A DNA stretch of 19,524 nucleotides from CAZUMH01 sp964621645 (GTDB lineage: Bacteria; Zhuqueibacterota; QNDG01; JAGLOF01), in NCBI GenBank assembly GCA_964621645.1, contig CAZUMH010000066.1, positions 1 through 19,524 of the forward strand, given 5' to 3'. Of this stretch, positions 1 through 8,660 are shown one piece after another. How positions within the stretch are numbered: position 1 is the first letter of the stretch; every line of letters starts with the position of its first letter. A program made the translations under genes and the position numbers. The notes below the pieces were generated by a model that saw only the letters and a list, made by a program, of their open reading frames with translations, was not told the origin of the DNA and searched no databases.

Positions 1-3000
1 GCCGATAACCACGATCTGCAACTGCTTATTAGGTACAGGATTACCATAGGGATCGTAAAGACTGACCGTTATCTGACTGGCACTGTCAGATCCCACAGGT
101 ACCGGTCCGGTAGCACTGATCTCCGATCTGGAGTAGCTCACCGCTCCGGGTGACGTGGAAGCCGTGAAATAGAGCGGTGATCCCTTAAGCTCGTAAATGC
201 CGTTGTGAGAATATACCTCGAGCCTGTTGTTATCAGTCCCGGCCTCGGTGCCCAGGTTCCAGATCACACTGGCCACCCCGGAGTTGTTTGCCGTGACCAC
301 TGTGACCGTATCGGCGGTGTTCGTTCCAACGGAGGCGTTGCGTCCCGACTTGATCCGGAAGATCACCTCCTCGCCTTTGCCGGGATTGCCGCCTGCGTCG
401 GTAATTTTCACCTGGACATTCTGAGCGCTTCCCACGATTCCGTTAATATGAGTCGGGGTAAGCGCGGCCATGGTATCACCGACGGACGACTGGGCCTTCA
501 GGTTATAGAAAGTCTGAATGGTGTTATCGTAATTAACCGTATAGATACGCAGCATATTGGAATCAACTCCGGCGTAGGTGCCCAGCCAGTAGTTGGTAGC
601 TGCGTACCCGTTGGAGTCCGCCAACACGACCTTTTTGGCCAGTTTTGTCTCCGGATTGAAACTGCCGTTTCCGGTCATTCGTTCGAAGGTGATCCACTGT
701 TTCCCCACCGGCTGACCGTTGGCCTGCAGGAGACGGACAATAAGGGGCCCGACCATCTCACCGATCACTCCGGTGGTATCCGGAGTGTGTTTGCTGAACT
801 TGTAGGCATTAGACTTCACATAGAAGGTGAAGTACTGGGGACTCGGCACCGGATCGAAGCCGTTGCTGGCCGAGGCCACCACCACATTCTCAAAGGCGTT
901 CACGCTTCCGTGTCTGCTTCCCGCCCGCACCTTGGCTTCGGCGAATCCATAGCTATCGGTGGTATCGATAAAGGAAGTGCCGCCGTCTTCAAAGGTGAAG
1001 CCGCTCTCGGGTTTGGTGATCTGGAAAGTGACAGGATGTTTCCTCACCCCGTTCCAGTTGGCATCGCTCACAAAAACCCGGATAGGATCGGGAGTCAGCT
1101 GATTGAGATTCAGAACCTGACGATCATGGTGATCCGCAGGTTTGGTCAGATGGGCTCCCAGATAGAAAACCGAATCCTGCATCACAGTCACCTGACGTCC
1201 TGAAGTGCGGGCGATGACTTTGGCCATCCCCGCCCGCGGCCCGGTATTCAGCGTGGTCTTGGCCAAACCGCTGGCGTTTGTCCAGACGGTGATACTCTGA
1301 CTGCCTCCAACCTTGGTGGATAGGCCGTCCTGGGCCACAAACTGAACCGGCAGCCCCGCTCCCACCGGATTACCGCTGGTGTCGTAAACCGTGACCTTCA
1401 GCAGATCGGCATAGTTGGTGTTCACATAAAGCCGGGCCGGCAGCTGGGTAGGTGCGGCACTCAGTGAGCCCACATTCCCGACAATAGCGCGTGCCGTTAT
1501 GGTCACTGATGCGCTGTCCGGATTAAAATAGGCCTTGACTTTGCAGGAATCATCGGCGCCGAGCTTCAGCTTTGATATCGCGATCCCGTTATTTCCAGTT
1601 GTGACTTGTCCCTGGCCCGGTAAAAAGGTTCCGTCGCCCTGGATCACCGTGAAGTACACCAGCTGACCTGGTTTGATATTGTCATATATGTCAAAAACGG
1701 ACACGGAAAGATCCAGCGTGTCGCCGGCCGACCCCTCCAGATCATCAGCGTTCTTGATGATTTTTGCGGCGTCTCCCGCCAGGGCTCTGCCGTAAAAGTC
1801 CAGTTTTTCCCCGCCCAGAGTCCAGGCTGACAGAATATTCTCGCCCTCGTTGATAGCGGCGGTAGTCAACTTATCCGCCACCGTGCCCAGAGTCCAGGTA
1901 ACCGCTGCTTCACCATTCGTCTGAGTACGGACAGCGTGCGGCGTCTCAATGCCGGTTGGCTGCCAATTGGCCGGAGAGCGCCGGGTTATAATAAGTTCAT
2001 CCACCCGTACATCCCTGTGGGCCGTTCTCAGTATAATCGTGTATTCACCAGGTTCCAAATAGTAAGAATGGGGCTGACTGCTGGTGTTTGCCTGCACCAT
2101 ATCCCACTGCCAGTCTCCGGTGATGGTTTCGTTTTTGAGAACTTCCCAGTTGATCCCCTGACCGGCCGGATCCTTCCCCACCAATTCAAAACCGATGGCA
2201 TACTGGTGGATTGCATAGGAAATGTTGCTTACTCTTCCCCAGAAATAATAGGTGGCGGCGCTGTCAACGTAGAACTGGTAGGTAGCGGTTCCGCGAACGT
2301 CGCCTCCGTACTGGATGGAAGCAATGTACTCGCCGTTTGAAGCATTATTGTCTTCAAAGGTGACCATGGGCGAGACGGGATTGCCCCACTCCGCCTCCAG
2401 TCGGATAATACCGTCCAGACCGTACTCGGTGCTGGCGTGCCCGCCGCCTTTGGTTGCCTGGAAAAACACCGGAACTCCGCTCACCAACTGGTTGTTTTCA
2501 TTCTTGACCAGCACCCGTACCGAGTCAGGCAGGACCTTGGCAACCGGTCCTTCATTACCGGATGTAGGCGAAAGAGCCGTCAGGCCTGAGATGGCCGCCT
2601 GCGGACCGGCCACGATGAATTTCTGCACCGCGTTGTTTCTGCCGCTGGTCTGGGCGAACCGGGTCAGCATGATTCCGGAGTAGTGTTTATCACCGTTGCC
2701 GTGCCTCTCATCCGAAGGCCGGGTGTCATAAAGAGAAATGCGGGCAGAGGGTCGCATGCCTTGTCCGTCGGCATTGGAGTAGACGTCGAACTTGGTAAAA
2801 TTCAGCTCGCTGTCGTCCACAACCACGGCGATGGTATCGCCGGCAGCCGGTTTATGGGACAGGGTGAAGGAAGTTCCATCCAGATACACCAGTTCACGCT
2901 TGTTAGTGCCGTAATTCCAATAGGTATCGAAGAGATAAATCTTATTGTAAACGGTCCGGATAAAGATCAGATACCCGCTGGCGTAAATGGTCGTATCCGA

Positions 3001-5109
3001 AGCCATCATGATGATACCGCCGTTCTCATCGGCGCTGCCGCTGGGATTGGTCACCTGATCACCCCAGACCAGTTTGGCGATGGTGGGATTACTTACCCGT
3101 TTATAGATGGCCAAACCGCCCCAGCGGTCCACGGCATCATCCAGCTTGTTGACCAGCTCTCCGTTCAAGATGCCGTATTCGTCCGGATCGTAGGCCCAGT
3201 CATCGAGCGAGGCAAAGTTATCTTCATTGGTGAGCTCGCTGGTGGTTGATTCCGAAACGGAATTAGACAAATCACTCATATTACCATTGTCATCAACCGC
3301 CTTTACGGCGAAATAGTAGGATACATCCGAGAGCAGACCCTTGATGGTCACTGTCTCGAGGTCGCCCGGATCGCTCGGCGGCGGCACGTTGGCCACGATG
3401 CTGGCCTCCGCGAAATCTTCATCACTGCTGATGGGATCCATGCTGTAACGGAGATCATAACTGCTGGCCGGCTTGTCACCGTTGGTGCCGCCGTCATCGG
3501 AAACAGCATACCACTCCAGCGTTATAGTACTGTTGGTGGTGGCACTGGTAAGAACGTCTAGGTTGATGGCGTCCGGCGCGATCAGATCAAGCCGTTTGTT
3601 GTCCAGTTCAATATAATCCACCAACAGGCTGGTTCCTTCATTTTCCCCGCGGAAGACAATACCGGAATAGTAGTTCCGGCTCGTCTGCAGGAGCTGAACA
3701 TTATTCTCATTGAAGGGGACGGGCACATTGGTGCCGCCGTTTCTGGAAACGTATATCCGGTTATTGTTGGTCTCCTTGTTATAAATCACACTGAAAACAT
3801 CGCCGGCATAGAGAGGACCAAATCCGGTTTCAACTTCGCCAAGCTTTTGAACGATCTCATTCCCGGCTCCTCTGGTGCCGTCCCATTCATATACCATGGC
3901 ATATCCGGTTTTATGAATGAAAACCAGATAGCCGTGGGGTCTGTCTGCGGCATTGGGAGCGTAGACGGCGGTGGTGTCCATACCCACCAGAATTCCCACA
4001 CCCTGAGTTATGTTTATATCGTTGCTCATAGAAGGATCGAGACGGATCGTTACTGAATTCATCCCGTAACTGTTTTTCCATATGGCCGCGTGGTTCCAGG
4101 CCGCGTCCGTGCCGCTGGAATAGATGGCGCCGCCCGGTGTCTCACCCGCAACATCGTGGACAAGTACTGTGGCGGAAGCTGTCCAGTCATTATTCCCGTT
4201 CAGTCCGCCTACCGTATATTGGAATTCATCCTTCACCGCTTCAGAAAGGTAATCGAGAATATGATCGGCGAAACGGGAAGCCATCGCCTCATATCCGGCC
4301 TGGCTGGGATGTACATGGTCGTCTATGGTTGTGGGATTGGTATCGGCGGTATAGTACGTTGGATTGGAATAGAAAAGTGAGTACATATCCACCAGGGTAA
4401 CCCGTCCCGGATAGGTAGCCTCAAGATACTGATCATAAAAACGTTCGATCTTTGAGTTGTAATCCTGTATGTTGGCATTGACGCCGGGGAATTCATTATA
4501 GGGCGCTCTGGGTATTATTTTACAGAGGAATACCTGTTTGACGGTATCACCGCCGGCGCTCTGCCAGGTTAAGAGGTCATCCATCAACTGCTTCAGATTG
4601 TACATAATCGTACCGGCAACATTATAATCCCCCACAATAGTGGGTGACTGAAAATCTCCAATATTGCCGATGTCATTGGTACCGATGTGGAGGAGAATGT
4701 AGTTTGGCAGATTGGTGAACTCACCGCTGTTTAGTTTGGCGATGACATCATTGGTGCCCCCCGGCAGGAAATCATCGATAACGGCGCCGTTCTGGAACCA
4801 TCCTTTATAGGGAGAGACACCGTAATTGAGCACCCCTTCCGGCCCGCTGGTGGGACCGGTCATGTTCAGGGTATACCCCGGCACCCCATCATGCACGAGC
4901 TCGTAAAGGAAGCCGCGGTATCCGTGGGTGGTCGGATCGGCCGCACTCTGAGTGGGATCAGTGAAGTTGCTCTTTCCCAAAGTGATCGAGTTACCCAGAG
5001 GCATGATATACTGCGTCTGCTGCGCCCAGACCGTAGTAGCCAGGAACAGCATACACATCGATATAAATAATGTTTTCCCCTGTCTGGGGAGAGCCTGACG
5101 CTCTTTCAT
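1..5109 (-). CDS. giant secreted SGNH/GDSL esterase (CE3-like) with FN3, CBM6-like and Ig-like repeats, partial
   Basis: The frame reads without a stop from ATG at 5109 to the left edge, giving 1703 residues of an unfinished protein. A strong AGGAGGG site (5117-5123) fixes the start. Residues 1-29 are a signal peptide (cleavage likely VWA/QQ). Residues 30-282 are an SGNH hydrolase: PLGNSIT with nucleophile Ser41, GTND with Asn145, and DDHVHP with Asp264 and His267. The 'IMPLG-S-IT' block resembles CE3 acetylxylan esterases. Then come a jelly-roll-like module (about 327-501), FN3 (about 511-621), a second related jelly-roll-like module (about 628-833), and an Ig-like domain interrupted by a CBM6-like module (about 899-1045). 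Further Big_1/invasin-like repeats start near 1105, 1208, 1316, 1434, 1541 and 1651. Secretion and the hydrolase fold are well supported; deacetylation of a polysaccharide is inferred. The C-terminus, and hence the anchoring or export tail, lies outside the window. Confidence 0.9.
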   Translation of the reverse strand, partial: MKERQALPRQGKTLFISMCMLFLATTVWAQQTQYIMPLGNSITLGKSNFTDPTQSAADPTTHGYRGFLYELVHDGVPGYTLNMTGPTSGPEGVLNYGVSPYKGWFQNGAVIDDFLPGGTNDVIAKLNSGEFTNLPNYILLHIGTNDIGNIGDFQSPTIVGDYNVAGTIMYNLKQLMDDLLTWQSAGGDTVKQVFLCKIIPRAPYNEFPGVNANIQDYNSKIERFYDQYLEATYPGRVTLVDMYSLFYSNPTYYTADTNPTTIDDHVHPSQAGYEAMASRFADHILDYLSEAVKDEFQYTVGGLNGNNDWTASATVLVHDVAGETPGGAIYSSGTDAAWNHAAIWKNSYGMNSVTIRLDPSMSNDINITQGVGILVGMDTTAVYAPNAADRPHGYLVFIHKTGYAMVYEWDGTRGAGNEIVQKLGEVETGFGPLYAGDVFSVIYNKETNNNRIYVSRNGGTNVPVPFNENNVQLLQTSRNYYSGIVFRGENEGTSLLVDYIELDNKRLDLIAPDAINLDVLTSATTNSTITLEWYAVSDDGGTNGDKPASSYDLRYSMDPISSDEDFAEASIVANVPPPSDPGDLETVTIKGLLSDVSYYFAVKAVDDNGNMSDLSNSVSESTTSELTNEDNFASLDDWAYDPDEYGILNGELVNKLDDAVDRWGGLAIYKRVSNPTIAKLVWGDQVTNPSGSADENGGIIMMASDTTIYASGYLIFIRTVYNKIYLFDTYWNYGTNKRELVYLDGTSFTLSHKPAAGDTIAVVVDDSELNFTKFDVYSNADGQGMRPSARISLYDTRPSDERHGNGDKHYSGIMLTRFAQTSGRNNAVQKFIVAGPQAAISGLTALSPTSGNEGPVAKVLPDSVRVLVKNENNQLVSGVPVFFQATKGGGHASTEYGLDGIIRLEAEWGNPVSPMVTFEDNNASNGEYIASIQYGGDVRGTATYQFYVDSAATYYFWGRVSNISYAIHQYAIGFELVGKDPAGQGINWEVLKNETITGDWQWDMVQANTSSQPHSYYLEPGEYTIILRTAHRDVRVDELIITRRSPANWQPTGIETPHAVRTQTNGEAAVTWTLGTVADKLTTAAINEGENILSAWTLGGEKLDFYGRALAGDAAKIIKNADDLEGSAGDTLDLSVSVFDIYDNIKPGQLVYFTVIQGDGTFLPGQGQVTTGNNGIAISKLKLGADDSCKVKAYFNPDSASVTITARAIVGNVGSLSAAPTQLPARLYVNTNYADLLKVTVYDTSGNPVGAGLPVQFVAQDGLSTKVGGSQSITVWTNASGLAKTTLNTGPRAGMAKVIARTSGRQVTVMQDSVFYLGAHLTKPADHHDRQVLNLNQLTPDPIRVFVSDANWNGVRKHPVTFQITKPESGFTFEDGGTSFIDTTDSYGFAEAKVRAGSRHGSVNAFENVVVASASNGFDPVPSPQYFTFYVKSNAYKFSKHTPDTTGVIGEMVGPLIVRLLQANGQPVGKQWITFERMTGNGSFNPETKLAKKVVLADSNGYAATNYWLGTYAGVDSNMLRIYTVNYDNTIQTFYNLKAQSSVGDTMAALTPTHINGIVGSAQNVQVKITDAGGNPGKGEEVIFRIKSGRNASVGTNTADTVTVVTANNSGVASVIWNLGTEAGTDNNRLEVYSHNGIYELKGSPLYFTASTSPGAVSYSRSEISATGPVPVGSDSASQITVSLYDPYGNPVPNKQLQIVVIG

Positions 5110-5116
5110 TTACATA

Positions 5117-5123
5117 CCCTCCT
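5117..5123 (-). promoter_or_regulatory. ribosome binding site of the giant esterase gene
   Basis: The minus strand reads AGGAGGG seven bases before ATG 5109. An ATG six bases upstream (5115) is followed at once by TAA, so this site decides the start. Confidence 0.8.
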
Positions 5124-5377
5124 AAGACCGAAATATGACGATGTAAAAATGCTCTGACCAGTCAGGCAAAAAAGATGCCATTTATAAATGTTTTTGATTT
5201 TCTCTCTTACCTATTGTTTTACAATAAGTTATAAAAAACAGCATTCCCATGCTTATCTGTGTCGGATTCGTTGTATTAGACGAAAACACCCCAGTTGACC
5301 GTTTTCAAGCCAGGTCCCATATCAGCGACAAGATCCTGAAAACAGTGAGTGTGCAGCGGCAATGTCACATCATTTTC

Positions 5378-5406
5378 TTTACATAGCATCAAATATTTCG
5401 TATATT
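5378..5406 (+). promoter_or_regulatory. sigma-70-like promoter for asd operon
   Basis: TTTACA (5378-5383) and TATATT (5401-5406) are separated by exactly 17 bases and lie 40 bases before the asd start codon. Each hexamer has one mismatch to the sigma-70 consensus. Bacteroidota-type sigma factors prefer other boxes, so the match is suggestive only. Confidence 0.55.
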
Positions 5407-5445
5407 TAACTCCTTATTGGGATTCATCCGGGGCTGGGGTTTATA

Positions 5446-6531
5446 ATGCAGAAAAAGATACCAGTTGGGGTCATCGGGGCCACCGGCACAGTCGGGAAAG
5501 TATTCGTTTCTCGTTTACACGATCATCCCTGGTTCGATCTGGTCTCCCTGGCGGCCTCGAGCCTTTCCGCCGGCAAACCCTATGGAAAAGCGCTTGCGGA
5601 CAAGGGAACCGCGGCCGTTGACATCCCGGGCTCTCTGGCTGATCTTCCCCTCCTCGACGCGGTAAAAGACGTGCAAAAAATCACATCTGAGGCTGACATT
5701 ATCTTCAGCGCCCTCAGCATGCCCAAGCCTGAAGTACGCCGGCTGGAAGAGGAGTATGCCGCTGCCGGAGCCGCGGTTATTTCCAACAATTCGGCCCATC
5801 GCTGGACTGAGGATGTGCCTATTATCCTGCCCGAAGTCAATCCCCAGCATTCGGCACTGATTGATATACAGCGGAAGAGAAGAAACTGGACCAAAGGATT
5901 GATTGCCGTCAAACCGAATTGTTCCATCCAATCCTATGTGCCGGTCCTTGAAGCAATGAAGAAATTCACGCCGCTGCGGGTGATCGTCGCCACCTACCAG
6001 GCTGTTTCAGGAGCCGGTAAAAGTATGGAATCCTGGCCCGAGATGCGGGACAATGTCATCCCCTATATTCCCGGGGAGGAAGAAAAATCCGAACGCGAAC
6101 CCTTGAAAGTCTGGGGGATCCTGGAGGATGACGGGATCAAACTTTCCGCCCTTCCATTGATTTCCACAACCTGCGTTCGCGTGCCGGTATCCGAAGGACA
6201 CCTGGCTGTGGTGCATGTCGCCTTTGAAAAGGAAACATCCTTCGAAGAGCTGAGAGAGTGCCTGGAAAACTATCCCAATCCCATCGCGGATCTCAACCTG
6301 CCCTCGGCCCCGAAAAAATTTATCAGATATATCGATGGGGATGATCGCCCCCAGACCGCGGTGGATCGTGAGACCGAAAGGGGAATGAGCATTACCGTTG
6401 GAAGGCTACGACCTGATACGATTCTGGGCTGGAAATTTGTCGCGCTCTCTCATAACACCCGACGCGGAGCGGCCGGTGGGGGGATACTCATGGCCGAACT
6501 ACTTGTCAAACAAGGCTTTATCACAATATGA
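5446..6531 (+). CDS. asd: aspartate-semialdehyde dehydrogenase
   Basis: This 361-residue protein reduces aspartyl phosphate to aspartate semialdehyde with NADPH, the branch point towards lysine/diaminopimelate, threonine and methionine. The N-terminus has the nucleotide-binding GATGTVG (residues 11-17). 'SNNSAHRW' (113-120) and the active-site 'KPNCSIQS' with Cys159 follow. Gln185 in 'YQAVSGAG' and 'RVPVSEGH' with Arg245 and His252 complete the catalytic set. Length and these motifs fit the longer archaeal/fungal-type branch of the family rather than the E. coli type. The start is the first ATG after the promoter; the Shine-Dalgarno is weak (GGGG-rich). The aminotransferase gene follows after 24 bases, so the two are probably co-transcribed. 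I am confident of the enzyme family. Confidence 0.94.
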   Translation: MQKKIPVGVIGATGTVGKVFVSRLHDHPWFDLVSLAASSLSAGKPYGKALADKGTAAVDIPGSLADLPLLDAVKDVQKITSEADIIFSALSMPKPEVRRLEEEYAAAGAAVISNNSAHRWTEDVPIILPEVNPQHSALIDIQRKRRNWTKGLIAVKPNCSIQSYVPVLEAMKKFTPLRVIVATYQAVSGAGKSMESWPEMRDNVIPYIPGEEEKSEREPLKVWGILEDDGIKLSALPLISTTCVRVPVSEGHLAVVHVAFEKETSFEELRECLENYPNPIADLNLPSAPKKFIRYIDGDDRPQTAVDRETERGMSITVGRLRPDTILGWKFVALSHNTRRGAAGGGILMAELLVKQGFITI

Positions 6532-6555
6532 AAGATAAAAAGGAGCAGCTGATCG

Positions 6556-7857
6556 ATGACCTCATTGGATCCCCTTGCCGTTGACCTGAATAAAATACTG
6601 GCTGATACGAACCCCGCGTTGCTTGACCTCCTCTCGGAACGGGGCAAAAGAATCTTTTACCCGAAAAAAGGACTCCTGGGCCAGTCTGCAGAGGCGAAGG
6701 GCAAGAGAATCAACGCCACGGTCGGAATGAGCATGAACGATGACCGTTCTCCCATGCGGCTTGCTTCCGTGGAAAAGCACTTAGACATAGCGCCGGAAGA
6801 GGCTTTCACCTATGCTCCCAGCCAGGGAATTCCGGAATTACGCCGGACCTGGCAAGAACAGATTAAAAAGAAGAATCCCTCCCTTACAGGGGACATATCA
6901 CTGCCGCTGGTCACTTCCGGTCTGACACACGGTCTCTTTGTGACGGGTCAGATGTTTATGAATCCCGGCGACACGGTAATATTACCGGAAATATTCTGGG
7001 GTAATTACACCCTTGTCTTCAAGCATAATTGCGGTGTATCCTTTCAACACTATCCGCCCTTCACCGGTGAGAGATTCAATCTGGCAGGATTGGCATCATG
7101 CCTCACCGGAGAGAATGGGAAAAAGATTGTTCTGCTCAACTTTCCCCATAATCCGACAGGATACACACTGACCGAAACAGAGGCGGAAGACATAACCCGA
7201 ATTCTCCTGGAGAGCGCCGAAAAGGGAAACAGGATTCTGGTCCTCCTGGATGATGCCTATTTCGGACTGGTATACGAAGAGGGTATCTACCGGGAATCAC
7301 TCTTTGCCAAGCTGGCGGATTTGCATGACAACATCCTGACAGCCAAGATCGATGGAGCCACCAAGGAAGAGTACGCCTGGGGTTTCCGGATTGGATTCAT
7401 CACGTATGCTTCCAGATCGCTTACTCCGGAAGCTACCACGGCCCTGGAAGAGAAAACCGCCGGCACCATCCGTTCTTCCATTTCCAGCGCTTCCCATCTG
7501 TCCCAAGCGTTGATCTACCACTCCCTCGTCTCTCCGGAGCATGAAAAGGATAAGAAGGAAAAGTACCGTATTCTCCGGAACCGCTATCGCAGGGTACGGA
7601 CTATTCTGGCCGAAAATGAGGAGATCTATGCTCCCTATTTCAAACCCATGCCCTGTAATTCCGGGTATTTTATCTGTTTAAAACTCCAGCCTCGTCTGAA
7701 TGCTGAAAGCGTACGGCGAAAACTGTTGAATGAGATGGATATTGGAGTGATCGCCCTGGGCGATCTGCTGCGGCTGGCCTTTTCATCAGTGCCGGAAGCG
7801 GATCTGTCCCTTCTTTTTGATGCAATTTACTCCTGTTGTCAGGATTTGGCGAAATAA
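6556..7857 (+). CDS. PLP-dependent aminotransferase, class I/II (aspartate aminotransferase fold)
   Basis: This 433-residue protein belongs to fold-type I aminotransferases. Visible marks are 'TYAPSQGIPELR' near residue 85, the cofactor-binding 'NFPHNPTG' (195-202, Asn199), 'DDAYFG' with Asp233 and Tyr235, and the probable Schiff-base Lys270 in 'GATKEEYAWGFR'. A late arginine in 'LLRLAFSS' probably binds the substrate carboxylate. AAGGAG (6540-6545) lies ten bases before ATG. It sits 24 bases after asd in the same direction and before a terminator, so the pair forms an operon. A role in aspartate-family amino acid synthesis, such as making aspartate or acting in the lysine branch, is a reasonable inference from context. 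Sequence alone does not settle the amino donor, so no symbol is given. Confidence 0.88.
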   Translation: MTSLDPLAVDLNKILADTNPALLDLLSERGKRIFYPKKGLLGQSAEAKGKRINATVGMSMNDDRSPMRLASVEKHLDIAPEEAFTYAPSQGIPELRRTWQEQIKKKNPSLTGDISLPLVTSGLTHGLFVTGQMFMNPGDTVILPEIFWGNYTLVFKHNCGVSFQHYPPFTGERFNLAGLASCLTGENGKKIVLLNFPHNPTGYTLTETEAEDITRILLESAEKGNRILVLLDDAYFGLVYEEGIYRESLFAKLADLHDNILTAKIDGATKEEYAWGFRIGFITYASRSLTPEATTALEEKTAGTIRSSISSASHLSQALIYHSLVSPEHEKDKKEKYRILRNRYRRVRTILAENEEIYAPYFKPMPCNSGYFICLKLQPRLNAESVRRKLLNEMDIGVIALGDLLRLAFSSVPEADLSLLFDAIYSCCQDLAK

Positions 7858-7911
7858 TACCTTCCTTGAGTTCCAGGCATACAGGATCAATATCAAGTGA
7901 ATCAATGAACA

Positions 7912-7951
7912 AAAAGCGCCTGTATCGAAACAAACGATAGCGGCGTTTTTA
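7912..7951 (+). terminator. rho-independent terminator after asd-aminotransferase operon
   Basis: An A run, a stem GCGCC-TG-TATCG, the loop AAACAAA, and the matching CGATA-GC-GGCG are followed by TTTTT. The stem has two paired blocks with a two-base mismatch between them. The flanking A and T runs could make it work in both directions, serving the minus-strand cysteine-rich genes as well. It lies 54 bases past the aminotransferase stop. Confidence 0.75.
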
Positions 7952-8054
7952 CAATTCACCGGACTCTATCCAGACATATATCGTTCTATTCACTCCTGGA
8001 GCGATAAACAGTGTAACTATGAAAAATCACATGATCGGCAAACCCCCTCCACCC

Positions 8055-8660
8055 TCACGCGAGACCACTGATTATGTTACAAATAACACTAACAGGAGGA
8101 GAAGACCACGAATAGCCAGCAGAACCATCTGGCGTCACACACTCATCAGCATTACTAGTACAAATGTATCCGCTACTCGTGCCAGGGCATGCAGGAAAAG
8201 AGTCGCATGCTGAAACAGCACCTGCCTTCCACTCAACATTATAACCAGTACAACATTTAGCAGCAGTCATGCCGTCTCCATCACCACAGCATATTCCATC
8301 AACGCATGTTCCTGAAGCACCGCACGAAGTACCATCTCCTGCCGTGGCACAAAAACTAGGCTCACAGGTATTGGTAGCAGTATTGCATGATTCACCAGCT
8401 GAACAACAACTGGTGCATCCAGAGTAGCAGTCCTGAAAAATTCCATTAACACAGCAATCTTGGTCATCATCATTATCGTAACTGTCACCTATAAATGCAT
8501 TAAGTCCAGTTGTATCTGCACCCAGTGGCCCTTCAGGCCAACATAGATGGGCAGCTGCGCATTCTCCTGGTGCACAGATTGCATCATCTGTATTAACATC
8601 TTCTGCACCATAAGCCAAGCTAGACAAAAGAATCAAAACCATCAGTATTGCCCATCTCAT
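8055..8660 (-). CDS. secreted cysteine-rich protein of unknown function
   Basis: The 201-residue product starts with a clear signal peptide (MRWAILMVLILLSSLAYGAE, cleavage probably after AYG or YGA). The mature part holds about 23 cysteines, many as CC pairs or in CxxxGxC-type spacing such as 'GTCVDGICCG' and 'CTSCCSAGESC'. This suggests a small-domain, disulfide-stabilised or metal-binding extracellular protein. I do not recognise a family. ATG 8660 directly abuts the stop of the gene upstream, so translation may be coupled; no strong Shine-Dalgarno is visible. Cysteine-rich secreted proteins of this look are common in DPANN archaea and some candidate phyla, and base composition is somewhat more AT-rich than in asd. 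The last six residues may derive from flanking sequence (see findings). Confidence 0.65.
   Translation of the reverse strand: MRWAILMVLILLSSLAYGAEDVNTDDAICAPGECAAAHLCWPEGPLGADTTGLNAFIGDSYDNDDDQDCCVNGIFQDCYSGCTSCCSAGESCNTATNTCEPSFCATAGDGTSCGASGTCVDGICCGDGDGMTAAKCCTGYNVEWKAGAVSACDSFPACPGTSSGYICTSNADECVTPDGSAGYSWSSPPVSVICNIISGLA

Larger units (their letters stand above)
5110..5445. other. divergent intergenic region between esterase gene and asd
   Basis: This AT-rich gap separates two divergent transcription units. I see no coding sequence in it. It holds the minus-strand ribosome binding site, a plus-strand promoter for asd near its right end, a 15-base palindrome TATTGTTTTACAATA (5212-5226) that could be an operator, and a CTGAC-CA-GTCAG inverted repeat (5154-5165). 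On the minus strand that repeat is followed by a short T run inside the leader of the esterase gene. I could not find a convincing -35/-10 pair for the minus-strand gene. The roles of the palindromes are inference. Confidence 0.5.

Noticed and set aside
205..1203. Plus-strand frame of 332 codons opposite the giant esterase
   Set aside because: It has no recognisable domain and lies antisense to a clear run of Ig-like repeats; long mirror frames are common opposite such genes.
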